Below the pieces are notes generated by a model, which worked only from the letters and a program-made list of their open reading frames with translations, ran no database searches and was not told the origin of the DNA. From CAVVIH01 sp963748295 (GTDB lineage: Bacteria; Acidobacteriota; Vicinamibacteria; Vicinamibacterales; 2-12-FULL-66-21): a stretch of 64,000 bases of DNA. The stretch spans positions 1,302,001 through 1,366,000 of the forward strand of contig CAVVIH010000006.1 of assembly GCA_963748295.1 (NCBI GenBank), written 5' to 3'. Made by a program: the position numbers and the translations under genes. This document shows, piece by piece, positions 1 through 9,723 of the stretch (position 1 is the first letter of the stretch; every line of letters starts with the position of its first letter).

Positions 1-450
1 CGCCGGGATGATCGAGGCAGAAGCCGGGGGCCGCCTGCGATCCGATGCGCGCACCCTGATCGCTGACGAAGCTGGCGTCCGGTACCGCGTCCCCACCCAT
101 TCAGGTGCGGCGTCAGCATAGAGCTGCACGATCACCTTCAGCCCGGTCTTGTCGGCGAGCTCGAGCATCTGATCGAGCCCCTCGAACCTGTATTGACCGC
201 GCTGCGGCTCGACGCCCGCCCAGTCCACCCACGTCTTGATGCTGTTGAAGCCGGTCTGTCGGATTGCCTGGAGATCCGCGAGCCACGCCTCGCGTTCGGC
301 AGCAGGACTTCGTGACGTCATCGGCGCACGCACTTTGCCGCCGCCGTACCACACACCGATTGGGACGAACGGCTCACCTCGTGACTGCGAGGCCGGCGCG
401 GCGACCGCCAGCGCAGCCAGCACGAGCGCCAGGATCACAGAGCGAATCAT
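1..450 (-). CDS. secreted GH42-like glycoside hydrolase, 5' part, frameshifted and cut by window edge
   Basis: Reading down from the ATG at 450 gives a signal peptide (MIRSVILALVLAALAVAAPA) and then a TIM-barrel-like start with GVWYGGGKVR, FNSIKTWVDWAGVEPQRGQY and YADAAPEWVG. This resembles the N-terminal part of GH42 beta-galactosidase-like proteins. Near position 82 the frame breaks. The continuation PDASFVSDQGARIGSQAAPG and FCLDHPG lies in another frame, as if one C were missing in a TAC-CCG-GAC context. The start lies 27 bases after the stop of the co-directional VWFA gene, so the two may be co-transcribed. Most of the gene lies outside the window, so substrate specificity cannot be judged. 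A sequencing deletion is more likely than true decay, because the sequence is conserved-looking on both sides. Confidence 0.6.
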   Translation of the reverse strand, partial: MIRSVILALVLAALAVAAPASQSRGEPFVPIGVWYGGGKVRAPMTSRSPAAEREAWLADLQAIRQTGFNSIKTWVDWAGVEPQRGQYRFEGLDQMLELADKTGLKVIVQLYADAAPEWVGTRYRTPASSAIRVRASDRRRPPASASIIPA

Positions 451-477
451 CCGGGCATTCTATGCGCAGGTAGTGCT

Positions 478-1704
478 TCAGGACGCGGCGCGCGGAACGA
501 TCACGACGCTGCGGCTTCGGATCGTCGCGCCTTTCTGCCGGACGCGCACGCGAATCACTTGAGATTCGCCGGTCCGATCCGCGGGCTCGAGCTCGACGCC
601 GAGGAGGTAATACGCGGAGTTCTCGCGCAGCACGCGATCGAACGCATAGTCGCCGGTGCCGCCCTGAACGCGGATGACCGCACCACCCGCGGCGCCGGCG
701 ACCTGCTCCAGTCCGGCGGCGAGCGCCGCCGTGTCCCGGAAGAGCGTGGACGGAGGTCCGCCGCGCTCGGTGAACGAGTCGATGAAGTTCGTATCCATGT
801 GCAGGGCATACAGCGTCGTGTTCGCCCGCGCTGCCTCGCGGCCGACCGCGCGGATGTCGGATCCGGTGTTCACCCGGCCGCTGGCCCGATCGGACGCGAA
901 CAGCCCGCCGCTGATCAGCACCAGCGTCTTGCGCCCCTCGACCTGCTCGAGACCCTTGATCAGGTTGTTCAGGCCGTTGAGGCTCTGCGCGATCTGCATT
1001 TCCAGAAACCCGGCGAGCGCGGTGGCCTCCATGAGGATCGGCTTGCGGCACTGAATGCCAGGGGGACCGCACTCCCGAATCGCGATCCGGTTCAGGACCT
1101 CCGTGTCGCCGCTGGATATGTCGGTGATGTCCGATCTGGACAGCTTGTATTGCGGGATCGGCGGATCGAGAAGGCCGGTGACCTTCTCGATCGCCTTGAG
1201 CACCGCCGCATGATCGTTGGTGAGATCCGTGTGCGCCGTGCCCGTCGGATAGGTATACAACCCGACGAGATCGGTCTTCTCGAGGCGGTTCACGAACCGG
1301 GCGGCGGCATGCATCGCCGCGCGCGCCGACGCCATCCGGAAGCTGTGCTCGTCAACCGCAAGGATGAAACGCCGTCCGACCGGCGCTTTCAGCTCGGGCG
1401 CAGCCGGCACAACATTCGACGCAGGCACAGGTGTCGCCGCTGACGCAGCCGCCGCCGGGGCTCCATACCGGACCAGTTCTGCCGAGACGACGCGGCGCTT
1501 CTTGCCTCCGAGCTCGACCTCGAAATCCTCCGGACGGAGCGTCGGGATCGGCTGGCCGTCGCGGTCGATCACCTGGGCGTCGACAATCAGCAGCTCGACG
1601 CCCGAGCGGAGGACCGGCTTCTGCGGTTCCTGCCCCGCCCCGCTCGCCAACACCGCGGCGCCGAGCAACAGGATCCGCCCGCGCGCAAAACTGGCCATCC
1701 ACAT
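478..1704 (-). CDS. VWFA-related domain protein, Acidobacteria type
   Basis: This 408-residue exported protein begins with a hydrophobic signal segment (residues about 6-24). It then has the FRSGVELVIVDVQV-like block, here as LRSGVELLIVDAQVIDRDGQ followed by PIPTLRPEDFEV, which is characteristic of the VWFA-related proteins expanded in Acidobacteriota. The von Willebrand A fold covers about residues 110-340. Its metal-site start is degenerate: LAVDEHSFR stands where DxSxS is usual. The function of these proteins is unknown; they are assumed to mediate extracytoplasmic protein contacts. The family is the best phylum marker in the window. A 15-bp tandem repeat lies just upstream of the start. 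Confidence 0.85.
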   Translation of the reverse strand: MWMASFARGRILLLGAAVLASGAGQEPQKPVLRSGVELLIVDAQVIDRDGQPIPTLRPEDFEVELGGKKRRVVSAELVRYGAPAAAASAATPVPASNVVPAAPELKAPVGRRFILAVDEHSFRMASARAAMHAAARFVNRLEKTDLVGLYTYPTGTAHTDLTNDHAAVLKAIEKVTGLLDPPIPQYKLSRSDITDISSGDTEVLNRIAIRECGPPGIQCRKPILMEATALAGFLEMQIAQSLNGLNNLIKGLEQVEGRKTLVLISGGLFASDRASGRVNTGSDIRAVGREAARANTTLYALHMDTNFIDSFTERGGPPSTLFRDTAALAAGLEQVAGAAGGAVIRVQGGTGDYAFDRVLRENSAYYLLGVELEPADRTGESQVIRVRVRQKGATIRSRSVVIVPRAAS

Positions 1705-1735
1705 GAGCCAGATTCTACGCGCTTTTTACGGACGG

Positions 1736-1809
1736 CACGTCAGCACGTCGCACGTCAGCACGTCGCACGTCAGCACGTCGCACGTCAGCACGTCGCACGT
1801 CAGCACGTG
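1736..1809. repeat. 15-bp tandem repeat, four full copies plus partials
   Basis: The unit CAGCACGTCGCACGT is repeated exactly four times at 1741-1800, with partial units on either side. It lies between the SDR gene end (1817) and the VWFA gene start (1704), where the VWFA promoter would be expected. There are no spacers of CRISPR type. A degenerate relative of the tract (CGTGCTACGTGCTACG) occurs near 11322-11410. Confidence 0.95.
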
Positions 1810-1816
1810 AGATGTG

Positions 1817-2842
1817 TCAGTGTTGTCTCTGCCAACGTCGCACGCCCTCGGCGACCGCGACGCCCGCGGCGATGTACGGCAGCGCGCGCGTGACATCAGA
1901 CAGCATCGCCCGCGTGTACGCGCTCGACCGGATGACGTGTCCGTCGTAGGGCCCCTCGGTCGAACCGTCGCGGCCCGGTGAATAAAGATTGTCGTCGGTC
2001 TGCGGATTGCGGACCTCGTCCTTCTGCGTCCGGAACATCGTCTGTTCCATGTAGAGATCCGTGGTCCTCGGCGCCACCCGTCCCATCACCGCCATCAGCC
2101 GGCCGCCGCCGCCGACCGTCACTTCGCGCACCGGTCTTTCCGCACACTCCAGAATGGCCTCGGCCACGACGTCCGGCGAGTAGACCGGCGGCGGAAAGTT
2201 CGGCGCCTCGTCCATGTAGTTGCGCGCGTGCTCGAGATAGGGCGTATCGATGGCGCTCGGCTTCACGAGCGTCACCGAAATCGGCAGCTTCTCGTGCTCG
2301 AGCTCCATGCGCAGTCCGTCCGTATACCCCTGAACCGCGTGCTTCGACGCCGAATAGATGGACTGAAGCGGGACGGCGCGATCCGACACGATGCTGCCGA
2401 TGTTGATGATCGCGCCGCCGCGCTCGCGCAGATGACGCACGGCGCTGCGGCAGCCGTGCACGACGCCCCAGAAGTTCGTGTCGAACAACCGCCGCTTGTC
2501 GGCCAGCGGGATCTCGGTCAGCTTGCCGTAGATCGACACCCCCGCGTTGTTCACCCACGTATCGAACCCACCAAATTCGTCGATCGCGATCGCCGCGATG
2601 CGATCGACCGCGTGCGGCACCGCCACGTCGGCGACGACGAAGGTCGCATGGCCGCCTTTGGCGCGAATCTCATCGCACGCACGCCGGAGATCTTCCTCGT
2701 TTCTCGACGCAAGCACGAGGCGGGCGCCGCGCTCGGCGGCCAGCCGCGCTGTCGCCAGGCCGATGCCGCTCGACGCGCCGGTGATGACAATCACTTGATC
2801 CGCCAATGCCTTGAGCTTGGGCTTACGGCTCAACAATCCCAT
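1817..2842 (-). CDS. SDR family oxidoreductase
   Basis: This 341-residue NAD(P)-dependent short-chain dehydrogenase has the classic Rossmann motif TGASSGIG (about residues 21-28), NNAG, and a YSASK active-site Tyr-x-x-x-Lys. The catalytic core ends near residue 260. A C-terminal extension of about 80 residues ends in a possible hydrophobic helix (YIAAGVAVAEGV), so the enzyme may be membrane-associated. An AAGGAG ribosome site precedes the ATG at 2842. The substrate cannot be told from sequence. The gene is divergent from the S9 peptidase at 2940. Confidence 0.9.
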   Translation of the reverse strand: MGLLSRKPKLKALADQVIVITGASSGIGLATARLAAERGARLVLASRNEEDLRRACDEIRAKGGHATFVVADVAVPHAVDRIAAIAIDEFGGFDTWVNNAGVSIYGKLTEIPLADKRRLFDTNFWGVVHGCRSAVRHLRERGGAIINIGSIVSDRAVPLQSIYSASKHAVQGYTDGLRMELEHEKLPISVTLVKPSAIDTPYLEHARNYMDEAPNFPPPVYSPDVVAEAILECAERPVREVTVGGGGRLMAVMGRVAPRTTDLYMEQTMFRTQKDEVRNPQTDDNLYSPGRDGSTEGPYDGHVIRSSAYTRAMLSDVTRALPYIAAGVAVAEGVRRWQRQH

Positions 2843-2882
2843 TCCGTTCTCCTTGTTTGTCGATTGATTTCCATCCGGCCGT

Positions 2883-2913
2883 TTGCAACCGTCGCGCCAT
2901 GAGGCGGTATAGA
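2883..2913 (+). promoter_or_regulatory. possible sigma-70 promoter for the S9 peptidase gene
   Basis: TTGCAA (2883-2888) and TATAGA (2908-2913) are separated by 19 bases in the short divergent region between the SDR gene and the peptidase gene. The spacing is a little long, so this is a weak call. A strong ribosome site, GGGAGGAG, follows just before the ATG at 2940. Confidence 0.3.
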
Positions 2914-2939
2914 ATCAGCGGAATCTGGGAGGAGATGCG

Positions 2940-5364
2940 ATGCGTTATCGAACCGTTGCGTTCGCCGTGCTGACATTCGTTGCGGGAACGGCCGGGCTGT
3001 TCGCGCAACCCGCGGCCAATCGTCCGTCCGGCTACCTGACGCCGCCGAAGGCAATCGTCGACATCCTCGAGGCTGAGCCGCTGCCGCTCGTCGTCATCGG
3101 ACCCGATCGCGAAACGATGGTGATCACGACGCGGCGAAGCATGCCGTCCATCGAGGAGGTATCCCTGCCGATGCTGCGCATCGCCGGCACGCGGATCAAC
3201 CCGCGCAACAACGGACTGCATCGCGCGCCCGCCGGAACCGGGATCACGCTCCGTTCGGTTTCGACCGGCGCGGAACGCCAGATCGCCGTTCCCGCGAACT
3301 CGCGGATCGGGGCGATCGGCTTCTCGCCCGACGGCAAGCGCATCTTCTTCACCAACACGCGCGACGCGCGCGTCGATCTCCATATGGTCGACCTCGCCAC
3401 CGCGCAGGCGCGCATCGTCGACGCGGCAATCAACGGGATCGCCGCTCCATGCGAATGGCTCGACGACAGCTCCGCCGTCCTGTGCGGATTCGTGCCGGCC
3501 GGGCGGGCAGCGGCGCCCGCGCTTCCGAAGGCGCCCTCAGGCCCGAACATCCAGGAAAACTTCGGACGTCCCGGCCCGATCCCGACCTATCAGGACATGA
3601 TCTCGAGCGAGTACGACGAGGACCTCTTCGAGTACTACGCGACAACCCAGCTCGGGCTCGTGGATGCGGCCACCGGACGCATGAGCGCGATCGGACGCCC
3701 CGGCATGATCGAGCGCGCGACGGCATCGCCGAACGGCACCTACATCCTTGTCGAGCGCACGAAGCGGCCATTCTCGCGACTGCTGACGCGGAACGGGTTC
3801 CCGTCGGACGTCGAGATCTGGTCGCGCAAGGGCGAGAAGGTACGGACGGTCGCGGACGTGCCGATGTCCGACGTCGTGCCGATCAACGGCGTCATCACCG
3901 GCCCGCGCTCGTATCAATGGCATCCGATCGAGCCGGCAACCGCGATCTGGGTAGAGGCGCTGGACAAGGGCGACATCCGCAACAAGGTGCCGCACCGGGA
4001 TCGCGTCATGACCCTCAAGGCGCCGTTCACGGCTGAACCTGTCGAAGTGGCGAAGACGGAGTTCCGCTTTGCCGATGCAAGCTTCACCGACAGCGGCACG
4101 ATCCTGCTGAGCGAGGCGGACCGCGCGACGCGCAAAGTGAGAACGTGGGTGCTGAATTCGAGCTGGTCCGAGCCCCGGAAGCTGTGGGATCGGCGGCAGC
4201 AGGATGCGTACTCCAATCCGGGAACGCCGATGCTGCACTCCGGAAAAGCGACGATCTTCCAGAACGGCGATGCGATCTACCTGACGGGGCCGGGGTCGTC
4301 GCCCGAAGGCGATCGCCCATTCCTCGATCGACTGAACCTGAAGACGCTCGCAACCGAGCGCCTGTTCAGAAGCGAGGGCTCGGCGTACGAAACGGTGGTC
4401 ACGCTGATGGACGATGGCGCGGCGAAAGTGCTGACCCGTTATGAGAGCCGGACCGAGCCGGGCATTTACACGGTCCGCGGCGTGAGCGGCGGCACCAAGC
4501 AGACGCTTCTTCAGTTCAAGGATCCTCATCCGCAGATCACCGCGGCGGAGCGGATGATGGTCACCTACAAGCGCAAGGATGGCGTACAGCTCAACGGTAC
4601 GATTTACCTGCCGCCTGGATATAAGAAAGGTGAGCGCCTGCCCATGTTCGTCTGGGCCTACCCGCGCGAGTTCACCGATACGGACGCGGCAAGCCAGGTG
4701 ACGGGGTCGCCCAACCGGTTCACCTCGGTCAGCGGCGCCTCCCACCTGCTGCTGCTGACCCAGGGCTACGCGATCTTCGACGGTCCGACGATGCCGATCG
4801 TGGGATCTGGCGAGACCGCGAACGACACCTACGTCGATCAGCTGGTGTCGAGCGCGGCGGCAGCGGTCGACAAGGCGGTCGAGCTCGGCATCGCCGATCG
4901 TCATCGCATCGGCGTCGGCGGCCACAGCTATGGCGCGTTCATGACCGCCAATCTCCTCGCGCACTCCGACCTCTTTGCCGCCGGTGTCGCGCGCAGCGGC
5001 GCCTACAACCGTACGCTGACGCCGTTCGGCTTCCAGGCGGAGACGGCGCACGTTCTGGGAGATTCCGGAAATCTACGGACGCATGTCGCCGTTCTTCAAC
5101 GCGAACAAGATCAACGAGCCGATCCTGATGATTCACGGCGAGGCGGACGACAACTCCGGCACGTTCCCGATCCAGTCGCAGCGCCTCTACATGGCCCTCA
5201 AGGGACACGGCGCAACGGTTCGATACGTAACGCTGCCGAACGAAGCGCACGGCTACGCGGCGAAGGAGTCGATCTTCCACACCGTGACCGAGACGCTCAA
5301 CTGGCTCGACAAGTACGTCAAGAATGCCAAACCGCGAAAGGAGACCGACTCGGTCGCTCGATGA
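2940..5364 (+). CDS. secreted S9 family serine peptidase (glutamyl-endopeptidase-like), one frameshift
   Basis: An exported peptidase of about 807 residues. The N-terminal signal peptide ends near AQPAAN. A beta-propeller-like region (residues about 40-530) contains repeated blocks such as FSPDGKRIFF. The C-terminal alpha/beta-hydrolase domain has the nucleophile motif GGHSYGAFM, the acid region HGEADDNSGTFP and the histidine in NEAHGY. The overall arrangement resembles the glutamyl endopeptidase branch of prolyl oligopeptidases. The frame breaks at about 5043: removing one A restores ERRTFWEIPEIYGRMSPFF. Without this correction the reading frame runs into the next gene and gives a false peptidase-dehydratase fusion. 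The stop at 5362-5364 overlaps the next start. It probably supplies peptides or amino acids to the catabolic enzymes that follow. Confidence 0.88.
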
Positions 5365-6340
5365 GCACACACACCACAACAGGCCTGGTCACCCTCGACG
5401 CGATCCGCGAGGCCGCGGCTCGCATCAAACCGATCGCGCGCGTCACGCCGCTCCTCGACGTGTCGCGCGCGGCCGGACGTCCGCTCTTTCTCAAGTGCGA
5501 GAACCTGCAGCCCGCTGGCGCCTTCAAAATCAGGGGCGCCTACAACATGGTCGCGCAGCTCACGCCCGACCAGCGGGCGCGCGGCGTGATCACGTTCTCG
5601 TCGGGCAATCACGGGCAGGCGATGGCGCTCGCCGCACGCGAGCTTGGCGCACCGGCCGTTGTGGTGATGCCGACGACGGCGCCTAAGATAAAGGTAGACG
5701 GCGCGCGCTCGTACGGCGCGGAGGTGATCTTCGCCGGCACGACGTCCGCCGACCGCCGGCAGCGTGCGGAGGCGGAGGCCGCGTCGCGCGGCCTGACCAT
5801 GGTCCCGCCGTTCGACCACGAGTGGATCATCGCCGGACAGGGCACTGCGGGCCTCGAGATCCTCGAACAGCGGCCCGATGTCGCCGCGGTGCTGGCGCCG
5901 ATCGGCGGCGGCGGACTCGCCGCCGGCGTCGCCGCGGCAGTCAAGCAGGCTAATCCGCGTGTCAAGGTGGTCGGCGTCGAACCGGAAGGGGCCGCGGCGA
6001 TGAAGGTCTCGATCGACGCGGGTCAGCCGGTCACGCTGCCGAAAACGGAAACGATTGCCGACGGGCTGATGCCGGTGCGTCCAGGTGACCTGACCTTCGC
6101 GCACGTGCGGCACTTCGCGGACGCGGTGATCACCGTGGACGACGGCTCGATCGCGGACGCGGTATGTGGATCTTCTCAAACGCCAAGATGGTCGCGGAGC
6201 CCAGCGGCGCCGCCACGCTCGCGGCCGTGTTGAGCGGCGCGCTCGATGCGGCATTGCGCGTCGATGGCCCGATTGTCGCGATCGTCAGCGGCGGCAACAT
6301 GGCGGCCGAGAGGCTGGCGGAATTAAGAAGTAAGAAGTAA
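5361..6340 (+). CDS. threonine dehydratase-like PLP enzyme, frameshifted near its 3' end
   Basis: A fold-type II PLP enzyme of about 326 residues. It has the Schiff-base lysine in PAGAFKIRGAYN, the SSGNHGQA loop and the glycine-rich phosphate-binding GGGGLAAG. The size and the lack of a C-terminal ACT domain match the short catabolic threonine/serine dehydratase group. The start ATG overlaps the peptidase stop (ATGA). Two one-base insertions near 6162 and 6178 shift the frame twice; corrected, the protein reads DAYVDLLNAKMVAEPSGA and continues to AIVSGGNMAAERLAEL. The stop lies inside an AAGAAGTA tandem repeat. Biosynthetic and catabolic roles cannot be separated firmly from sequence alone. 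Confidence 0.85.
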
Positions 6341-6353
6341 GAAGTACGAAGTA
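6325..6353. repeat. AAGAAGTA microsatellite-like tract at gene end
   Basis: Near-perfect 8-bp repeats (AAGAAGTA) cover the last codons and stop of the dehydratase gene and end just before the next start at 6358. The tract supplies the residues RSKK and the stop codon. Confidence 0.85.
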
Positions 6354-6357
6354 GCGC

Positions 6358-7477
6358 ATGGCGATCGAAATCTTCGCGATGGAACGCATGCAGTCGACGT
6401 GGGAGAACCTCGTCGACTACGACATGAGCGAGAGCGGCGTGCGTCCGCTGACGCTGCGCGAGCTGGTCGAGATGGGCTTCGACCTCGAGTCCTTTCTGGA
6501 TCAGCCGCTCGGCTACTCGCAGTCGAACGGCACGATCGAGCTGCGGGAGCGGATTGCGGCGCTTTATCCGGGCGCGAGCATCGAGCAGATCGAGGTCACC
6601 AACGGCACGTCCGAAGCGAATTACCTGATCGCGTTGAGTCAGCTCCGCCCCGGCGACGACGTCGCCATGGAAGTGCCGAACTACATGCAGATGCCGGGCG
6701 TCGCGCGCAGTCTCGGCGCCACGGTCCGCAGTTTCTCGCTGCGGCAGGAGTCGGGCTGGGAGCCGGACTGGGAAGAATTCGAGCGGGCGGTGACCCCGAA
6801 AACCCGGCTGCTCTATCTCTCGAATCCCAACAACCCGACCGGCTCGATCCTCTCCCCCGCCTCCATGCGCCGGATCGTCGAACGCTGCGAAGAGACGGGG
6901 ACCTGGATCCTCGCCGACGAGGTCTATCTCGGCGCGGAGATCGACCGGCCGCGGACCGAGAGCTTCTGGGGCATGAGCGAGCGCGTCGTGGTGACGAGCG
7001 GGCTGTCGAAGGCGTACGGGATTCCCGGCGTGCGGATCGGTTGGATCGTCGGACCGGCGCAGCTGGTTGCCGACTGCTGGTCGCAGCACGACTACATCAC
7101 GATCGGGCCGAACAAGCTGTCGGATCGCGTCGCGCGCGTCGCCGTCGAGACGGCCAACCGCGAACGATGCTACGCGCGGACCGCAAAGATTCTGCGCCAC
7201 AACCTGCCGATTGCCCGCGAGTGGATCGCCAGCTTCGACGGGCGGCTCACGTGGCGCGAGCCGCAGGCGGGCGCCATGACGCTCGTCAAGTACCGACTCG
7301 GACGCGCCCAGTCTCGAGATCGCCGAACGCGTCCGCGTCAACCAGAGCACGCTGATCGTCCCGGGCACCCACGTCGGCCTCGAAGGCCACCTCCGCATCT
7401 GGCTCGGCGGGCGCGAGGAGTTCCTGCGGGAGGGACTCCGGCGGATCGGCGCCGAGCTTCGCTCTCTGTTCGACTGA
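6358..7477 (+). CDS. class I/II PLP aminotransferase, one frameshift
   Basis: A protein of about 373 residues with the standard aminotransferase landmarks: TNGTSEANYL, SNPNNPTG, the aspartate in LADEVY, and the PLP lysine in SGLSKAYGIPGVRIGW. Near 7305-7315 one extra base shifts the frame. The correct tail reads LEIAERVRVNQSTLIVPGTH and ends GAELRSLFD at 7477. The gene starts 17 bases after the dehydratase stop and is probably part of the same transcript as the S9 peptidase, which suggests amino-acid catabolism. The amino donor is unknown. The similarity is to the general aspartate-aminotransferase-like fold and not to a group I can name. Confidence 0.85.
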
Positions 7478-7658
7478 GCGGTACTTGCCTTCCGGCTAAA
7501 GCCGGACGCTGCAGAATCTTCCGGCTAAAGCCGGAAGCTACAGAAACATTGCCACACAAACATTGGCCTTGTAGCTTCCGGCTTTAGCCGGAAGGCACAG
7601 ACACTCTGTTAACCCCCCGGCCCCGCCTGCGTAGTAGTCGGATAAGGAGTTTCCCCCG
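7478..7658. repeat. REP-like palindromes, three copies
   Basis: Three palindromes lie between co-directional genes: TCCGGCTAAAGCCGGA (7491-7506), CTTCCGGCTAAAGCCGGAAG (7518-7537) and CTTCCGGCTTTAGCCGGAAG (7575-7594). The second and third copies, with their GCTACA flanks, are in opposite orientation, so together they form a larger inverted pair of the BIME kind. No transposase is in the window. Any of these could act as a terminator or mRNA stabiliser for the upstream operon. An AAGGAG ribosome site for the next gene is at about 7644. Confidence 0.9.
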
Positions 7659-8564
7659 ATGATTCATGCAGGTTCGCGAATCCTGGTCTGCAGTGCGTTT
7701 CTGGCGATTACGGCGATCGGATCGGCTCCGCACGCCTGGGCACAGGTTGAAAGAACCCAGGTGCCGGCGCCGGTCCAGCAGGTCGCCATCGCGCAGGACG
7801 CGCGAGAAACCCGGGAAGAGTTCGAGGGCCTGCTGCGACGGCTGCCGCCATCGGTCGGCCGCGTCCTCCGCCTCGACCCGTCGCTGATGCGCAATCCCGC
7901 CTACCTGCAGCCCTATCCCGCGCTCGCGTCGTTCCTTCAACAGCACCCGGACGTTCTGAACAATCCGAGCTACTACCTGGAAAACGTCCAGGTGCAGCTC
8001 TGGTATCCGCCGGAACCCCGCGATGCCCGTCAGGAGGCGATCAGCCTGTGGCGGAATGCGATCGAGAACATCACCATCCTGTTCGTGTTCCTGGTCATCT
8101 CGGCGGGCGTCCTGTGGATCATCCGGTCGGTGCTCGAATACCGCCGCTGGGCGCGCATCTCGAAGACGCAGGCGGACGTCCATACGAAGCTGATGGATCG
8201 ATTCACTGCGAACGAGGACCTGCTTGCCTACATCCAGACCCCGGTCGGGCAGCGCTTCCTCGAATCCGCGCCGCTGCCGTTGGAGGCGCCCGTGCCGTCG
8301 CGGCCGGTCGGCGCGCCGTACATGCGAATCCTCTGGTCGGTCCAGGCTGGCATGGTGCTGGCGGCCGCCGGGCTCGGCCTGCTGTTCGTCAGCGGACGCG
8401 TCATTCAGGAAGTGTCCGAGGTCTTCTTCGCGGTTGGAGTGCTCGCGCTGGCCGTCGGCGTTGGTTTCGTGGTCTCGGCTGCTGCGTCACTCCTCCTGTC
8501 GCAGCGGCTCGGACTGCTCGGCGCCGGATCGGCACGCGAGCACTCCGGGACAACGGGCGTATGA
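7659..8564 (+). CDS. exported two- or three-helix membrane protein upstream of ECF sigma factor
   Basis: A 301-residue protein of unknown family. A signal peptide (residues 1-29, ending HAWAQ) is followed by a periplasmic stretch rich in short hydrophobic and proline motifs (LRRLPPSVGRVLRLDPSL). A transmembrane helix follows at about 130-152, then a charged segment with KTQADVHTKLMDRF, then two more hydrophobic helices near 225-285. It starts the run that continues with the ECF sigma factor, separated by 19 bases. That position suggests it senses envelope state or is itself regulated by the sigma factor. This is an inference from context only. Confidence 0.75.
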   Translation: MIHAGSRILVCSAFLAITAIGSAPHAWAQVERTQVPAPVQQVAIAQDARETREEFEGLLRRLPPSVGRVLRLDPSLMRNPAYLQPYPALASFLQQHPDVLNNPSYYLENVQVQLWYPPEPRDARQEAISLWRNAIENITILFVFLVISAGVLWIIRSVLEYRRWARISKTQADVHTKLMDRFTANEDLLAYIQTPVGQRFLESAPLPLEAPVPSRPVGAPYMRILWSVQAGMVLAAAGLGLLFVSGRVIQEVSEVFFAVGVLALAVGVGFVVSAAASLLLSQRLGLLGAGSAREHSGTTGV

Positions 8565-8583
8565 TGATGGCGGACCTCACAGC

Positions 8584-9174
8584 ATGGTGACGAGAGACGT
8601 GACGCTCACCGACGTCGAACGGCTGCAACTGGCCGGCGAAGCGGAAGTGGCGTTCGAGATGGACGAAGAGACGTTCCGCGCATTCTACGAGCGCACGGCG
8701 CGGCCGCTCTGGGCCTATCTCTCACGGATGACCGGCGACCGGCAGCTCGCCGACGACCTGCTGCAGGAGGCCTATTACCGGCTGCTCCGCGTGAAGATCA
8801 ACTGGGAGGGGGAGTCGCATCGCCGCGCCTACCTGTTCCGGATCGCCACCAACCTCGTACGCGACGGCGCCAGGCGCGCGCGTCAGGGCCGCACGGTCGA
8901 ATTTCCCGATGCCGAGAATGTCCCGGCTGCCGGCGGGTCGGACGTCGCCGAGCGCGCGGTAGCCCGGACGGATGTCCGCCGCGCCATGCTGCGGCTGCGG
9001 CCTCGCGACCGCGCGCTGCTCTGGCTCGCCTACGCGCAGGGACAGCCGCACGCCGAAATCGCGCGCACCCTCGGGGTGAAGACCGGCAGCATCAAGCTGC
9101 TGCTGTTCCGGGCACGCAAACGGCTCGCGGGAATGCTGCGCGGCGGCCAGCCGGACGCCGGGAGGCTCGCATGA
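8584..9174 (+). CDS. ECF-type RNA polymerase sigma factor
   Basis: A 196-residue sigma-70 family protein of the ECF class. Region 2 is visible as FRAFYERTARPLWAYLSRMT followed by GDRQLADDLLQEAYYRLLR and YLFRIATNLVRD. Region 4 is a helix-turn-helix with YAQGQPHAEIARTLGVKTGS followed by IKLLLFRARKRL. The ATG at 8584 is chosen because upstream sequence in this frame overlaps the preceding gene. The next gene overlaps by four bases (ATGA) and looks like its anti-sigma partner. The target promoters are not evident in the window. Confidence 0.92.
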   Translation: MVTRDVTLTDVERLQLAGEAEVAFEMDEETFRAFYERTARPLWAYLSRMTGDRQLADDLLQEAYYRLLRVKINWEGESHRRAYLFRIATNLVRDGARRARQGRTVEFPDAENVPAAGGSDVAERAVARTDVRRAMLRLRPRDRALLWLAYAQGQPHAEIARTLGVKTGSIKLLLFRARKRLAGMLRGGQPDAGRLA

Positions 9175-9701
9175 TGCGCATCGAGTGCGCACACGAGCAG
9201 GACGTGCTCGACGCCATCGCCGCGCGCCGCTGGCCCGCCCGATGCGATCAAGAGCTGCGGGACCACGTCGCGTCCTGCTCCATCTGCACCGACTTCGTCG
9301 CCGTCGTCGGTCCTCTGACCGACGCGCGCGACGATATCTGGCCGGACATCCAGGTGCCGTCATCGGCCACCGTCTGGTGGCGCGCGCAGCTGCGTGCCCG
9401 TCAGGAAGCGGAGCGCAAAGCGTCCCGGCCGATCACCGTAGTGCAGGTCGCGGCGAGCGTCGCCGCGCTGGTTGTGCTCGTCGTAGTGGCCTATGTCATC
9501 CGGCCGTGGCTGCCGGCGTTCACATTGCCAATCCCTCAGCTGCCAACACTGAACGTTGCCATCCCCCACATTTCGCTGCCCCAGGTTCCCACCTCCGTCT
9601 CAGAAATCGGGATGTGGTCGTGGGTCGCGATCGGCGTCTTCCTCTCCTGGGCGGTGATTGCTCCGCTCGTGATCTACTTCGCGTCGTCCGACGAACGTTA
9701 A
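9171..9701 (+). CDS. probable anti-sigma factor with zinc-finger-like N-terminus
   Basis: A 176-residue protein. The N-terminal part holds ELRDHVASCSICTDF, an H-x3-C-x2-C pattern like the zinc-binding anti-sigma (ZAS) domain. One transmembrane helix lies at about residues 92-110 (VAASVAALVVLVVVAYV). A proline-rich periplasmic segment follows, and a second hydrophobic helix lies near 150-170. It overlaps the sigma gene start-to-stop, which fits translational coupling of a sigma/anti-sigma pair. It would sequester the sigma factor at the membrane until a signal releases it. The signal is unknown. Confidence 0.8.
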   Translation: MMRIECAHEQDVLDAIAARRWPARCDQELRDHVASCSICTDFVAVVGPLTDARDDIWPDIQVPSSATVWWRAQLRARQEAERKASRPITVVQVAASVAALVVLVVVAYVIRPWLPAFTLPIPQLPTLNVAIPHISLPQVPTSVSEIGMWSWVAIGVFLSWAVIAPLVIYFASSDER

Positions 9702-9703
9702 AG

Positions 9704-9723
9704 AGGGGTCAGATCTGACCCCT
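9704..9723. terminator. 20-bp perfect palindrome between convergent genes
   Basis: AGGGGTCAGATCTGACCCCT is a perfect palindrome placed exactly between the anti-sigma gene stop (9699-9701) and the stop of the convergent amidohydrolase gene (9723-9725). It could terminate transcription from both sides, although there is no long T-run. Similar short palindromes recur at gene ends in other genomes. Confidence 0.65.

Noticed and set aside
1736..1809. CRISPR-like array
   Set aside because: The 15-bp units are contiguous with no spacers, and no cas gene is nearby.
3537..5051. A 504-residue antisense frame opposite the S9 peptidase
   Set aside because: Arg-rich, no motif, and fully covered by a well-supported + strand gene.
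2940..6233. An uninterrupted reading frame joining an S9 peptidase to a threonine dehydratase
   Set aside because: The peptidase's own C-terminus (with its Asp and His) is found in another frame at 5044-5364, so the fusion is an artefact of one inserted base near 5043.
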